A stretch of DNA of 33,265 nucleotides. It comes from Prevotella sp. MGM1. GTDB taxonomy: Bacteria > Bacteroidota > Bacteroidia > Bacteroidales > Bacteroidaceae. Below are positions 16,697-25,057 of the stretch, piece by piece. A model generated the notes under the pieces. It ran no database searches. It was not told where the DNA came from and saw only the letters and a list, made by a program, of their open reading frames with translations. Both the position numbers and the translations under genes were made by a program. The first letter of the stretch is position 1. Each line of letters begins with the position of its first letter. The stretch lies in the NCBI RefSeq assembly GCF_002933775.1, contig NZ_BEWV01000104.1, positions 1-33,265 of the forward strand. The letters are read 5' to 3'.

Positions 16697-17974
16697 TTAT
16701 GCTGTTGCCCTTTTTGCCTCCAAGAAGCGGTGGGCATTATCATTCACCAACTTGATAATCCTATCGTGGTATTCAGTGTTGCTGTTGCAAACTCCACGAC
16801 TTTGTACTACTTTCCCTTGGCTCAAACTGAACTCCACGGTCTCGATGCGGTTTCCTTGATGGTCGTGAGCCGATAGAATAACAGAGTCAGTCTTGGCATA
16901 GTATTCGCATTGGAAAACACAATGCTTCATCTTGTTACCCTCTTCCTTGTAAGCCTCCAGCGAATCCAATACGGAAATTTCTATATCTTCATCGCTGATG
17001 ACAATGCCGAAGAAGCAGGACTTGTTCCTGTAAAACTCGGCTTCGTGTGCCTTGGCTTTTGCCATCCGCTCCATATCCCTACGCTTTTGCTCAATGGCAT
17101 CCGCTTTCTTCAACCAATGGTCATGCCCGGTTTTCAAGTTTATCGGACAGATATACTTGACATTACGGATGTCCTTACCGCACTTGTCAAGCAAGCGGAT
17201 GATGTCGCACCAAGTACCGAAGTCCTCAATCCGATAATGATGCCGTGAAGCTACTTTGTACGACTGCCAACAGTTATTAAGGTCGAAAGCGTGATAGACA
17301 AAATACTCAACCGCCTTGTAGTCTCTCGTTTTCATCATTGTTTCCATCCGGTGGTCAGATAAGAGAGATTTCATCAGTTTGAGCGGATGGCAATCGGGCA
17401 ATTTGCCTTTCATTCCGTTCCGTCTCAATTCGGGAAGGGCAGAATAATAAGGATAGATATAAGTATCGGATATGACCATATAGATATCAGACAATCTCCT
17501 CAACTCTATCGGACTGGCAAAACTAAAGCGGTCTTGATAATAACCTCTGGTTTTCATTCTTGAAGTAACCGCCACTTGTCCTTTGGCATTGAGCCACAAA
17601 CGGCATATTTCATAATTATAGAAATCCATCGGTTTCCCTTTGTGGTAAATGACCGTCAAAAGGAATACTCGCTGCACTTGCAATCCGTCAATCGCTTCAA
17701 GGGTAGAAAAGTAGCTCCTCTCCTGGTACTTGCGCTTCAACGTATCGGTTACTTGCAAGCGGTGTCCGCAATGAGGACAACGTACAAACTTACCTTTTCC
17801 CTCATAATCAAACTTTTCTCCGCAATCGCCACACGTACATTTACGGTTTGATGTACGGAACGCAATGTGTTTCACGACGTTTCTTATTGCCCACTCCACG
17901 GCTTTAGAGCCGATGGCGGTCAGCTTCTCATTGGAAGCTGCCACCAATTTCTCAAACTTGTTTCTTGGTTTCAT
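16697..17974 (-). CDS. pcfJ: PcfJ-like conjugative element protein
   Basis: The product resembles PcfJ-family proteins found in conjugative plasmids and Bacteroidetes conjugative transposons, with unknown biochemical role. Near the N-terminus is a zinc ribbon (CGDC and CPHC pairs, about 20 residues apart). The C-terminal part has the family's conserved core (LEAYKEEGNKMKHCVFQCEYY and the later GVCNSNTEYHDRI). The preferred start is MKPRNKFEK at 17974, typical for the family and just past the pcfK stop. A start five codons upstream (17989) would overlap pcfK by 11 bases. It is the last gene of the - strand operon, ending just before the long hairpin. Confidence 0.82.
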   Translation of the reverse strand: MKPRNKFEKLVAASNEKLTAIGSKAVEWAIRNVVKHIAFRTSNRKCTCGDCGEKFDYEGKGKFVRCPHCGHRLQVTDTLKRKYQERSYFSTLEAIDGLQVQRVFLLTVIYHKGKPMDFYNYEICRLWLNAKGQVAVTSRMKTRGYYQDRFSFASPIELRRLSDIYMVISDTYIYPYYSALPELRRNGMKGKLPDCHPLKLMKSLLSDHRMETMMKTRDYKAVEYFVYHAFDLNNCWQSYKVASRHHYRIEDFGTWCDIIRLLDKCGKDIRNVKYICPINLKTGHDHWLKKADAIEQKRRDMERMAKAKAHEAEFYRNKSCFFGIVISDEDIEISVLDSLEAYKEEGNKMKHCVFQCEYYAKTDSVILSAHDHQGNRIETVEFSLSQGKVVQSRGVCNSNTEYHDRIIKLVNDNAHRFLEAKRATA

Positions 17975-17978
17975 ACGC

Positions 17979-18401
17979 TTAAAAATCAAATAGTGATAAC
18001 TCGGTTTGTTGGGGAACTTTGGGTTTGCTTGGCTTGGGTCGGGAGTTTCTGACTTGTATCTTGCGAAACTCCTCCTCTTGATAGCGTTTGAGGGCGATGT
18101 CCCTTTGTTCAGCCTTTTCCTCCTCTGTCAAGTCTATATGGTGGTTCACTACAACATTACAAGATAATGGCTCGCCAATTATCAATGTTGGCTCTTCTGC
18201 TGCATGGACTGCCATAGAGAACACCTCCATATCGGAAAAACCGCAACAACCTGAATGTTGAACTTCATTGAAAATATAAGTTACAATATCATCAATGCTA
18301 CGTGCTGTAGCTTCATACTTGGCACGAAAAAGTTCATCCTCCTTTGCTCGGTTATCAAGGTAGTTTTTGATAATCTCTTTAAATTGCTCTGTTCCTTTCA
18401 T
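17979..18401 (-). CDS. pcfK: PcfK-like conjugative element protein
   Basis: The product (about 140 residues) begins MKGTEQFKEIIKNYLDNRA, the usual opening of PcfK-like proteins, and has the conserved GCCGFSD and VVVNHHIDLTEEEKAEQ stretches. The C-terminus is Lys/Pro-rich and ends LSLFDF, a possible short interaction tail. An upstream in-frame ATG at 18428 adds nine residues not typical of the family. PcfK-like genes regularly sit next to pcfJ, as here. Function is unknown; a role in transfer or establishment is inferred from context. Confidence 0.82.
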   Translation of the reverse strand: MKGTEQFKEIIKNYLDNRAKEDELFRAKYEATARSIDDIVTYIFNEVQHSGCCGFSDMEVFSMAVHAAEEPTLIIGEPLSCNVVVNHHIDLTEEEKAEQRDIALKRYQEEEFRKIQVRNSRPKPSKPKVPQQTELSLFDF

Positions 18402-18431
18402 ATATGTTCGTTTTAAGTTGTTATACATTTA

Positions 18432-18737
18432 CTATCCTATCGGCAACCTCTCTAAAAGTTCCTCCAATGGGATGGTATTGATGTCCTCACTGCGGAACAA
18501 CACTTTCCACTCCGGCTTAACCAACAAGCGATGGAAACACTCAACCGAAAAGCCTTTATTATTAGAGTAGCACTCTATCAAAGCGAAGTTCTTGCCATCC
18601 TTGCGGATATGAGCATAATCGGGAGCCATACCGAAAGCGCATCTGCGGATGTCCTCTCTGTTCCACAACAAGGTCAGTTCGTAAACATTCCCTTTGAGGT
18701 TTATCTTTTCCTCTCTGTCTTTAAGTGTGATTGCCAT
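18432..18737 (-). CDS. Small conserved hypothetical protein of the pcfJK operon
   Basis: A 101-residue soluble protein starting MAITLKDREEKIN and ending LEELLERLPIG. No family is recognised. It contains an alternating hydrophobic pattern (YELTLLWN, NFALIECYSNN) that suggests a compact alpha/beta fold, and has no signal peptide or membrane segment. The frame stays open for another 93 codons upstream (to 19016), but that part runs through dyad-rich sequence and reads like non-coding DNA, so the ATG at 18737 is chosen. It lies 30 bases upstream of the pcfK start and is presumably co-transcribed with it. Confidence 0.6.
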   Translation of the reverse strand: MAITLKDREEKINLKGNVYELTLLWNREDIRRCAFGMAPDYAHIRKDGKNFALIECYSNNKGFSVECFHRLLVKPEWKVLFRSEDINTIPLEELLERLPIG

Positions 18738-18763
18738 ATGTTCTAATTTTTTCCCTTTTGTTT

Positions 18764-18779
18764 GAAGCCTTTTGGCTTC
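18764..18779 (-). promoter_or_regulatory. Short leader hairpin near the start of the pcfJK operon
   Basis: GAAGCC and GGCTTC form a 6-bp stem with a four-base loop, 26 bases upstream of the start codon at 18737. It would lie in the mRNA leader and could affect translation or stability. It has no U-run after it on the - strand, so it is not a terminator. Confidence 0.35.
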
Positions 18780-18870
18780 TCGCTTCCGGGTGATTTTTAC
18801 GATGCCATCACACGGAGGAACAAGGGGCGTAAGGCAAATGTGGCAAGCGGAAAGAAAGAGACGGAATACC

Positions 18871-18887
18871 CAATTTGGCACAAATTG
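18871..18887. promoter_or_regulatory. Operator-like perfect dyad
   Basis: CAATTTG (18871-18877) and CAAATTG (18881-18887) form a perfect 7-bp inverted repeat with a 3-base centre, about 135 bases upstream of the small gene at 18737. Size and symmetry suit a dimeric repressor site. No regulator gene is in the window, so its binder is unknown. Confidence 0.4.
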
Positions 18888-18899
18888 CGGAAGGCTGCC

Positions 18900-18918
18900 G
18901 TCTGCTTTCCGTGCAGAC
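18900..18918. repeat. Short inverted repeat
   Basis: GTCTGC (18900-18905) and GCAGAC (18913-18918) form a 6-bp stem with a seven-base loop in the non-coding gap. It could be part of an origin or regulatory structure, but alone it is weak evidence. Confidence 0.3.
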
Positions 18919-19020
18919 AAGAGCAGCGGCATTTGCTGTCGGCACCGCCCTCCGTTACTTTGTATCGGGAAATAGAACCGGGAGCGCGGATGACCGAATG
19001 AAGATAACAGGCACAAAAAT

Positions 19021-19060
19021 CCCCGACACCCTTGAACCTTGCGGTTCCCGGATGCCGGGG
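19021..19060 (-). terminator. Terminator-like hairpin after the - strand operon
   Basis: The 40-base element has outer arms CCCCG/CGGGG and an inner stem GAACC/GGTTC with loop TTGC. Read on the - strand it is followed directly by ATTTTTG, giving a U-run, and it sits 33 bases after the stop of the gene ending at 19093. This is a good fit for an intrinsic terminator of that operon. Confidence 0.6.
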
Positions 19061-19092
19061 CAACACATTATGAAAGAGGAAAAATATATTTT

Positions 19093-19629
19093 CTACATCA
19101 AAGGAATCTCAAAAGACTTGATGACACAATGAGCCTCTTTGTCTAATATGAACCAGTATTCGGAATGATAAGGCTTGCCATTGGCATCAACATTTTTGTA
19201 TTCAATCTTGACTTTCCAACCGGTAAATGATTTTTTGACATTATCATTTGACTGTGGAGTCATAGAACGAATTACCGACATCGCCTCCATCTGACGCTCC
19301 ATCAGTCCGGCAATCTCCTTGTCGTCAGGATTGAAGTTCTCCAACCCGTCAGTCAGTATCATCACCTTCTCGTTGATTTTCATCATCGCCATAGAGAGAA
19401 TCATCTTCTCGTCCATCGTAATATACTCCCTGCCAAACACGGAATCCGGCTGGCTGATACCGATAATCTTGACAGCTTTCGGATTATCCACCGAAGCCTT
19501 CAATGCCAGTTCAGCCACCTCGACGGCACGCTTCTTCGGATTATAACCACGGAAAACGAGATAACCCACAACGCCCCAAAACAGAATAATCGAAGCCAAT
19601 ATAATGGCTAATCTTGTACCCGGTCTCAT
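19093..19629 (-). CDS. Membrane-anchored hypothetical protein of the conjugation operon
   Basis: The 178-residue product has one N-terminal transmembrane segment (about residues 7-27) with the following domain predicted outside the cytoplasm. No family is recognised. The soluble part includes a predicted helix-rich middle (MEKRQMEA-like region around 110-125) and a beta-rich end (WKVKIEYKNVDANGKPYHSEYWFIL). Its start overlaps the previous gene's stop by 4 bases. It is the last gene of its operon, followed by a terminator-like hairpin. A role in the mating apparatus or element maintenance is inferred from position alone. Confidence 0.6.
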   Translation of the reverse strand: MRPGTRLAIILASIILFWGVVGYLVFRGYNPKKRAVEVAELALKASVDNPKAVKIIGISQPDSVFGREYITMDEKMILSMAMMKINEKVMILTDGLENFNPDDKEIAGLMERQMEAMSVIRSMTPQSNDNVKKSFTGWKVKIEYKNVDANGKPYHSEYWFILDKEAHCVIKSFEIPLM

Positions 19630-20177
19630 ATCTTCACAATTTGGAGTTTGTCAGGAGAGACACCCAGACGCTTGCGGTACACCGAACCGTCCTCACGATA
19701 CATCTCCAGTTCATTAGAAGTGATGCCTTTCTCACAAAGTTCCTTGGCTTCAGCCAAAGTTACCTGATGCCCACCGATATTTCGCCAGATGGCAAACGAA
19801 CAGGGAGATTCCTGATTGCCATAGTTGGAACAGTTGAAGGCACGACTTCCCACACGGATTTCACCGCCACAATGAGGACATTTACCGATAACCGCCTGCA
19901 TATTGATGTTCCCGTCATCAGCCAGTTCAAGTACGGTAGGAAAGGCTTTTCCTTCCTTGCTGGTGAAGCCATCCAATAGAACGGAACGATTGGTAAGCAG
20001 TTCTGCTATCTCATTATCCGCCATTTTACGGTTGCCAAGAATGGCATTGATGTTCAGCACACACGAGGGATGTTCTCCCATATTATTCTCGCAGCGATAA
20101 CCCTTGCAGGTCTTCACTACGTTGCCGCCACAAAAGGGGCAACGACCAATGATTTTCTTTTCTGTTGTCATTGTCAT
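19626..20177 (-). CDS. Protein made of two topoisomerase-type C-terminal zinc-ribbon repeats
   Basis: The 183-residue product consists of two similar units (about 10-95 and 98-182). Each has four cysteines (C13, C16, C29, C39 and C100, C103, C116, C126) in a CPxCGG…C…C pattern, followed by a helical LAEAKELCEKG-like segment. This is the pattern of the C-terminal repeats of bacterial topoisomerase IA/III, here without the catalytic part. It probably binds single-stranded DNA. The second unit keeps the typical CSFAIWRNIGG segment. Such detached repeats are plausible accessory factors for a mobile-element primase or topoisomerase. It overlaps the next gene by 4 bases. Confidence 0.72.
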   Translation of the reverse strand: MTMTTEKKIIGRCPFCGGNVVKTCKGYRCENNMGEHPSCVLNINAILGNRKMADNEIAELLTNRSVLLDGFTSKEGKAFPTVLELADDGNINMQAVIGKCPHCGGEIRVGSRAFNCSNYGNQESPCSFAIWRNIGGHQVTLAEAKELCEKGITSNELEMYREDGSVYRKRLGVSPDKLQIVKI

Positions 20178-20242
20178 ACTATTTGAATGTTGATTATACG
20201 TTATTTGATTATTATTCTAATTGAGTTCTAAATCCATTCGAT

Positions 20243-20995
20243 TTACCATTTAAGCAAGTAGCCTTGATTCCATTCCGACACAATGCCGTCAATGATATTT
20301 TTGCCAGACATCACACTTGCCCAACCCTCCGGGTCAAGAGAGAACCAGAGGTCATTCCAGGATAAGGTACGAACCTGCCATGCCAATATGAATAAATCCG
20401 TGTTGATGGCTTCCAGTCGGGTCACCACCTCATTGGCGATATAGTACCGCTCGGAGGAGTTGAGCAAGTTCACCTTGTGCTTCTCGTTCTTCCCGTCCCC
20501 ACCGGGCACGTTGTAACTGCCCGAAGTCACTAACTGTTTCATGAACGGATAGAGAGCCGCCATCTGTGTTGCCGCATCCGTCAGCTCGTCCGACACGATG
20601 GCAGCGATAGCCGTACCTTTCAGATTATGCCCGACAGATTTGGTCAACAGGCTGCAGTTCTTTGGTATCTCAGTCGTAACCAATTCCCCTGCACGTTTAA
20701 TCTGGTAGAGGTTCTGCATCGCACCCTGCGCATTGGAGAGGTATTCCAGCATCTTGTTCTCCACAGAGTGAATACGGTCAAGGGCCAAGGTCACGGCTGT
20801 CTCGGCAGCGATAATCTGTTCCTGTCTTTTCTTACGTTGCTTGTGGATATTCTTCAATTCCACCGTCTGGGCAATCACCGCACCCGTCAATGCCGGGTCG
20901 GTCTGCTGGGCAAATGTAGGCAAGCCGTTCATCAGGGAAACTGATAGAATGGCCAATGCCGCCACTTTTGATTTTATTCTTATCATATACTTCAC
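20243..20995 (-). CDS. Secreted conjugative-element protein of unknown function
   Basis: The 250-residue product has a signal peptide ending near TFAQQ (about residue 30, from MIRIKSKVAALAILSV…). The mature part is largely helical with a likely coiled-coil region (KNIHKQRKKRQEQIIAAE and IHSVENKMLEYLSNAQGAMQNLYQI). The C-terminal pattern (NTDLFILAWQVRTLSWNDLW) is one I associate with Bacteroidetes conjugative elements, but I cannot name a family. A start at Met4 (20986) is equally possible. It overlaps the primase gene by 4 bases. Export to the periplasm and a role near the mating channel are inferences. Confidence 0.65.
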   Translation of the reverse strand: MKYMIRIKSKVAALAILSVSLMNGLPTFAQQTDPALTGAVIAQTVELKNIHKQRKKRQEQIIAAETAVTLALDRIHSVENKMLEYLSNAQGAMQNLYQIKRAGELVTTEIPKNCSLLTKSVGHNLKGTAIAAIVSDELTDAATQMAALYPFMKQLVTSGSYNVPGGDGKNEKHKVNLLNSSERYYIANEVVTRLEAINTDLFILAWQVRTLSWNDLWFSLDPEGWASVMSGKNIIDGIVSEWNQGYLLKW

Positions 20996-22176
20996 ATTTT
21001 AAGACCTGCATTTCTGCGTTCAGTCAAGTTGTGTTCACGTTCCTCTTTATGCGGAGAGATTATCGGCATCATCGACTTGTTCATCAGACAGTCGTTCCAA
21101 TCCTTGAAAGCCTTGGGTGGTAGCCATTGACCCATCTTGTAACGAATGGATAGTTTCTCGCTGACCTGTGCCGTTAAAGAGCGTTCCGTATTCAATTCAA
21201 AGGACTTTCCTTTGGCTTCAATAGAAAGAACATCATCCTTTTTACTGATTTTCATTGGAATATCCTCCAGTATCGCCATCATACGCAATCCATAGATACG
21301 TCCGGCTAAATCATTGTCGAAACAGTCAAACGCCCTCGCATTAGGGAAACGTGCCATAGTCTCGGTTATCTGCTTGTCAGAGAACGTACCACCCAATGAG
21401 ACCAAAGCCACATCCGTACCTAACAGTATCTTGTTCATTTGATAGAAAGCCATTGCATCGAAAGCTGACTCACAGAAGAACACGCTTCGTACAGCCTCAC
21501 GATTGCCACCTGTCAGGTCTGCTACCCAAGCCGAAGAGGACGAATCCGTACCTGCCGCCTTTGATTTGTAACCGCCATAGCCACGAATCTCGTAGCCGTT
21601 GGCTTCGTCACTATGTCCGTTGGTATAAGGAAAACCGATGTTGTAACCGTCAAATTTTCCGTTCCGCTTATCTCTGACAAGAAAAATAAAAGATGAAAGT
21701 TCTTTCACGGTATCATCCGAAATGCCCCGTTGGGAGAATAGTACCGGTATTTTGTTGGTATCAATCGGCTTTACTTCATAGCGTGATTCATCAAATACGG
21801 CATCGTGTCTGACAGATTTGATATACTCTCTATCTTCCCGGTATTCGGGTTCGGGCATATTGGCAAAGCGTGCCATTACTTTGGCAATCTTCTGCCAATC
21901 GTCCTTACCCGATACCAAGAATGAATTGAGATTCTCACGGATGAGAGTGACCACATCACCTTTGGAGCCATCCCTGCGGAAGAAAGTCTGAGCCGCCTTG
22001 TTATGCGGATGGCTTACAATGAGGGTGTCACGTCTGTTGTTGCCTTCGCCCAATACCAGCTCGATATATTTGCCGACACCGGCTTTTCGGTCCAGACGGT
22101 AGCCCAACGTATAAGCTACGTCATCCACACCCACACGGGATTTCATGTCTTTGAAGTTTACTTTGTAATCACTCAT
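20992..22176 (-). CDS. Toprim-domain primase-like protein of the conjugative element
   Basis: The 394-residue protein has a DUF3991-like N-terminal half (GRLDRKAGVGKYIE-like region, then FFRRDGSKGDVVTLI at about 65-80). A Toprim domain follows with the catalytic Glu in VFFCESAFDAM (E236) and the Asp pair in FDCFDNDLAG (D287, D289). Toprim proteins of this type prime synthesis of the complementary strand after transfer. No classic CHC2 zinc finger is seen, which is usual for this group. It is the place occupied by traP-like primases in other Bacteroidetes elements. It sits between the antirestriction gene and the secreted protein gene. Confidence 0.8.
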   Translation of the reverse strand: MSDYKVNFKDMKSRVGVDDVAYTLGYRLDRKAGVGKYIELVLGEGNNRRDTLIVSHPHNKAAQTFFRRDGSKGDVVTLIRENLNSFLVSGKDDWQKIAKVMARFANMPEPEYREDREYIKSVRHDAVFDESRYEVKPIDTNKIPVLFSQRGISDDTVKELSSFIFLVRDKRNGKFDGYNIGFPYTNGHSDEANGYEIRGYGGYKSKAAGTDSSSSAWVADLTGGNREAVRSVFFCESAFDAMAFYQMNKILLGTDVALVSLGGTFSDKQITETMARFPNARAFDCFDNDLAGRIYGLRMMAILEDIPMKISKKDDVLSIEAKGKSFELNTERSLTAQVSEKLSIRYKMGQWLPPKAFKDWNDCLMNKSMMPIISPHKEEREHNLTERRNAGLKM

Positions 22177-22199
22177 AATCGCTAAGATTTACAGAATGA

Positions 22200-23537
22200 T
22201 TACAAGCTAATCCCGGAACTTACCTTCTGACTTCTCCGCATAACTGTCAACTCCGGCTCGTATGTCTTACGTGCCGTCATATTCAGAAATGCCGACTTAT
22301 CTTTTTGGTCAGTAAGCTGAAAGAACGTTTTTGCCGTGTCCTTGGTAACTTTCTTCAATCCCAACTCCACACCATTGTAAGAAGCACGGATGGCATAGTC
22401 ACCGGAACGGGTCTTGATAATGGCGGCATTCTTGAAGGGAATTTCCTCATCAGCACCCAAGGGAGCAAAAGGGTCGTTCTTGGCAAGGTAAGGCTGTTCG
22501 CCCAATGCCAACCGTTGCTTGTCCACGTGGTCAAGTATCAAGTCTGATGCCTTGTTCACATCCGCCATGATGGAAACGATGAATTTCGGTTCCTTCTTCA
22601 GGACACCAATCCACGAATCCAGATAGGCTGCTGAGTTGTCCGTTATCTTGGAATCAAATCCCATCGAATGGCTGATCATGGCAGCCGTCAGTTCCGCCAC
22701 CAATTCCTCCTTCGCATATTTCGGGTCTCCGAACTTGCCACCCATTTCTCGGTTCAGTCGTTCAGCCGTCATGGTCGAGTGCGTCATTTCGTGGAGCATG
22801 GTGGAATAATACTCCATACCTCCGCGATAGATTTCCTCCGGTGTATTACCGATGTTGAACTGCTCCTTCAAGGGAACAACAATCCGGTCTGCCAAGGGAG
22901 AATAATAAGCACCGTCCACCCGCTTGTCCGCCTGTATCGGGCAGAGCCACCCTTGGGTCTGTACCATACGGTCAAGAGCGGCATGGGCATACATACCTTC
23001 GGTATCTCGAAGCTCCGGTACTTTGAATTTATCCAGCAGCTTTTGCATACGTTCCGGCTGTACCTCTGCCAGATTGGTCTGCGCCACGTTATAAACCGGG
23101 AAAGCCTTGATAAAAGGTATCGCTTCCAAATCTTTCCGTTCCTCGCGGCTCATGGCACGGTATTCATCCGAACTGATTTTCTGTCCGTTCTTGTCCTTCA
23201 CCAGCATATCCCAATAGACCACCGGAAAGGCGTGTTCTCCTTTCAGTACATGGGCTTTGAGGTTATGCGCCTGCTTGAAGGTCAGGTAAACAGGGAGGTC
23301 ATAACCATTCGCTGCCGTATGAAGTTGGAGGAACAACGAGTTGGAGCCGGAATAGTTCCTGCCGCCCACGTTCTGCGGCAAGCCGGCATAACCCGATGCA
23401 CCGCCAATCCAGCCTTTCTTCCAGTCGGAGGCTTTCATCTGCTCCATACGGTCAATCATCATCGCCGCAAACTTATCCAAAGCGACCTGACCGGCATTGC
23501 CCGAAGCTGATGGATTGTAATTAGTTCCAGATGCCAT
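22200..23537 (-). CDS. ardC: ArdC-like antirestriction protein with zincin metallopeptidase motif
   Basis: The 445-residue product has an ArdC-type N-terminal single-strand-DNA-binding domain (about 15-150; GRNYSGSNSLFL and LTFKQAHNLKAHV are recognisable). It is followed by a metallopeptidase-like domain with HEMTH (H249, E250, H253) and a downstream E-rich helix KEELVAEL (E278/E282) as third ligand. ArdC proteins protect incoming single-stranded plasmid DNA from type I restriction in the recipient. The last about 90 residues form an unassigned extension. Its start overlaps the small acidic gene by 17 bases. Confidence 0.85.
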   Translation of the reverse strand: MASGTNYNPSASGNAGQVALDKFAAMMIDRMEQMKASDWKKGWIGGASGYAGLPQNVGGRNYSGSNSLFLQLHTAANGYDLPVYLTFKQAHNLKAHVLKGEHAFPVVYWDMLVKDKNGQKISSDEYRAMSREERKDLEAIPFIKAFPVYNVAQTNLAEVQPERMQKLLDKFKVPELRDTEGMYAHAALDRMVQTQGWLCPIQADKRVDGAYYSPLADRIVVPLKEQFNIGNTPEEIYRGGMEYYSTMLHEMTHSTMTAERLNREMGGKFGDPKYAKEELVAELTAAMISHSMGFDSKITDNSAAYLDSWIGVLKKEPKFIVSIMADVNKASDLILDHVDKQRLALGEQPYLAKNDPFAPLGADEEIPFKNAAIIKTRSGDYAIRASYNGVELGLKKVTKDTAKTFFQLTDQKDKSAFLNMTARKTYEPELTVMRRSQKVSSGISL

Positions 23538-23772
23538 AGTCCTCGTCGTCCATTACCTGACGGTCCATCTGTTCGATGTCCGTCTGCTCGATATAAAACT
23601 CTGCGGATTCATCCGAGGGGTCTGTGCCGTGGGTACGGCACCACTCTAAATAATCCTGTTCGTTCTCACTCTCCATGACAAAACGGAGATAACCGATTTT
23701 ACCCTCCTGAAGGAGTTCCACCAACTCCTCGTGCTTCATTTTTTCACTCATATCTTGTTTTTCTTTTATCAT
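23521..23772 (-). CDS. Small acidic hypothetical protein
   Basis: The 83-residue product is strongly acidic (about 24 Asp/Glu against 8 Lys/Arg by eye), with the acidity concentrated toward the C-terminus (TDIEQMDRQVMDDEDYGIWN). It has no signal peptide or membrane segment and no family is recognised. The ATG at 23772 is used; a later in-frame start at 23751 (MSEKMKHEE) is close behind a purine-rich stretch and may be the true one. The end overlaps the ArdC start by 17 bases, so the two are co-translated. Acidic small proteins next to antirestriction genes can be DNA mimics, but that is only a thought here. Confidence 0.6.
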   Translation of the reverse strand: MIKEKQDMSEKMKHEELVELLQEGKIGYLRFVMESENEQDYLEWCRTHGTDPSDESAEFYIEQTDIEQMDRQVMDDEDYGIWN

Positions 23773-23792
23773 TAAATTGTTGTCTGATTGCG

Positions 23793-25052
23793 TTACCTTT
23801 TCATGGATGTAGATTTCTCCACCTTGACACTTTTTGCCGCAAGCATACCTGTGATTTCCGTATTGAGATACTTGGCTGCAATCTGTTCCCGGGTGGCGGT
23901 CTTTGCCTTGAAAAGGGAATAGCCGTCATCGAAGGAGATTTCATGCTTGGTGGTGCGGCCTTTGTCGCCCATATCCACGGACACCTTCCACTTGTTGTCA
24001 CCTCGGTCTTTCGCCACACGCACACCTTTCGGGTCTATGCCTTCGGGAAGCTGGTACTTCTCGTAGGCTGATTTCAGATGCAGACGCTCACCGAAGTTCT
24101 TTTCCACCAACTGGGCCGGAGTCATTACCCGGTCGAAGTAGGCATTCAAGTCCTGTCTTGAAGCGACTGCCGACATCTTGGAATCACCGATTTGCGCGTA
24201 GAACTTATACTTGCCATAGTCGGCACGCTGCTCATCCTTCTCCTTATAAACATTGAACTTCTCCACGGAGATATTACCTTCCGGTCCGGCAATGGACTTC
24301 GGCATCTTGAAGGCTTCCTCCGAAACCTTGGGCATCAGCTTGGTGGGATAATAGCGTTCCATCAACTGAGGCACGGTCATTTCCTTCTTCTGGTAGGCGG
24401 CAAGGTCGGCAGCATCCATCCGCTGGGGCTTCAACTGCTTGCCGTCCATCTTGGCGGTGAAGTACCACTCTTCAGGATTGGCTTTGCTTTGGTAGGCATG
24501 GCCGTGGGTCACTTTCTCACCGGCGGCAGTTACCATTTGAGGCTCGCGCGGTTTGCGTTCCTGTTTCGCCTCGGCTTTCTGTTCACTCTTGGCTTCCACT
24601 TGTGTTTCCACCTTCTTTTCCTTGGCAGGTTTCTTCCCGGCTGCGTTCTTCACAGTCTTGGCAGGCTCTTCCTGCACAACCTTCTCTTTACTCTTCTTTG
24701 TCATATCGATATTGTTTGATAGGATTGGCTCCTCATTCTTCCTTATTTTCTCTACAACTTCAAGCCTGTCACAGATGGCGACACGTGCTCCGGCACGGAT
24801 GAGTTTGGGCAGATAGGTGTCCAATACGGTTCTTGGAAACTCGGCGGTCTTTATCTTCTTCTCAATGCCCGAAGTCAGTTTGTCCATCGTGGCTATACCG
24901 AGAATCAAGGCGGCTTTTACGGCATCTTCTTTGTAGAGTTTATAGAAGTCACCCTCCCGAAAAAGGAGCATCGCATCTGGATGCTTTGCCTTCAGATTGC
25001 TGAACTCTTTGGGTAGTCCGGCTTCCAGCTCTTTATCTGATTGCTTTGCCAT
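23793..25052 (-). CDS. MutS-I-like domain fused to three internal repeats
   Basis: Residues 22-100 of this 419-residue protein follow the pattern of MutS domain I, the mismatch-recognition lobe: [25 protein letters not shown], then [18 protein letters not shown]. The ATPase and clamp domains of MutS are absent. A Lys/Glu/Ala-rich linker (117-172) leads to three related units (about 178-238, 260-322 and 341-398). Each has a W/Y-rich beta strand set followed by a helix ending in motifs such as [18 protein letters not shown] and REQIAAKYL. An in-frame Met117 (24704) could start a shorter product with the repeats only. Such MutS-I pieces occur in multi-domain proteins of mobile elements. The gene is 5 bases after the DUF4099-like gene. 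Confidence 0.7.
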   Translation of the reverse strand: MAKQSDKELEAGLPKEFSNLKAKHPDAMLLFREGDFYKLYKEDAVKAALILGIATMDKLTSGIEKKIKTAEFPRTVLDTYLPKLIRAGARVAICDRLEVVEKIRKNEEPILSNNIDMTKKSKEKVVQEEPAKTVKNAAGKKPAKEKKVETQVEAKSEQKAEAKQERKPREPQMVTAAGEKVTHGHAYQSKANPEEWYFTAKMDGKQLKPQRMDAADLAAYQKKEMTVPQLMERYYPTKLMPKVSEEAFKMPKSIAGPEGNISVEKFNVYKEKDEQRADYGKYKFYAQIGDSKMSAVASRQDLNAYFDRVMTPAQLVEKNFGERLHLKSAYEKYQLPEGIDPKGVRVAKDRGDNKWKVSVDMGDKGRTTKHEISFDDGYSLFKAKTATREQIAAKYLNTEITGMLAAKSVKVEKSTSMKR

Positions 25053-25057
25053 AACCG

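Larger units (their letters stand above)
18738..19092. promoter_or_regulatory. 355-base non-coding stretch rich in dyads
   Basis: No convincing gene is seen in this gap between two - strand genes. It holds, from right to left in the transcription direction, a terminator-like hairpin (19021-19060), a hairpin (18900-18918), a perfect operator-like dyad (18871-18887) and a small hairpin (18764-18779) close to the next start codon. It most likely ends the upstream operon and starts the pcfK/pcfJ operon. No clear TAnnTTTG box was found on the - strand. Confidence 0.5.

Noticed and set aside
18738..19016. 93-codon N-terminal extension of the small gene at 18432-18737
   Set aside because: The extension is rich in Arg, Cys and Pro, runs through hairpins and does not resemble the rest of the protein; the ATG at 18737 is the better start.
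18875..19132. 85-codon + strand frame in the non-coding gap
   Set aside because: It overlaps the terminator-like hairpin and the end of the - strand gene, with no start signal or domain.
22668..23510. 280-codon open frame on the + strand
   Set aside because: It is antisense to the ArdC-like gene with the HEMTH motif; its His/Arg-rich product has no family signature.
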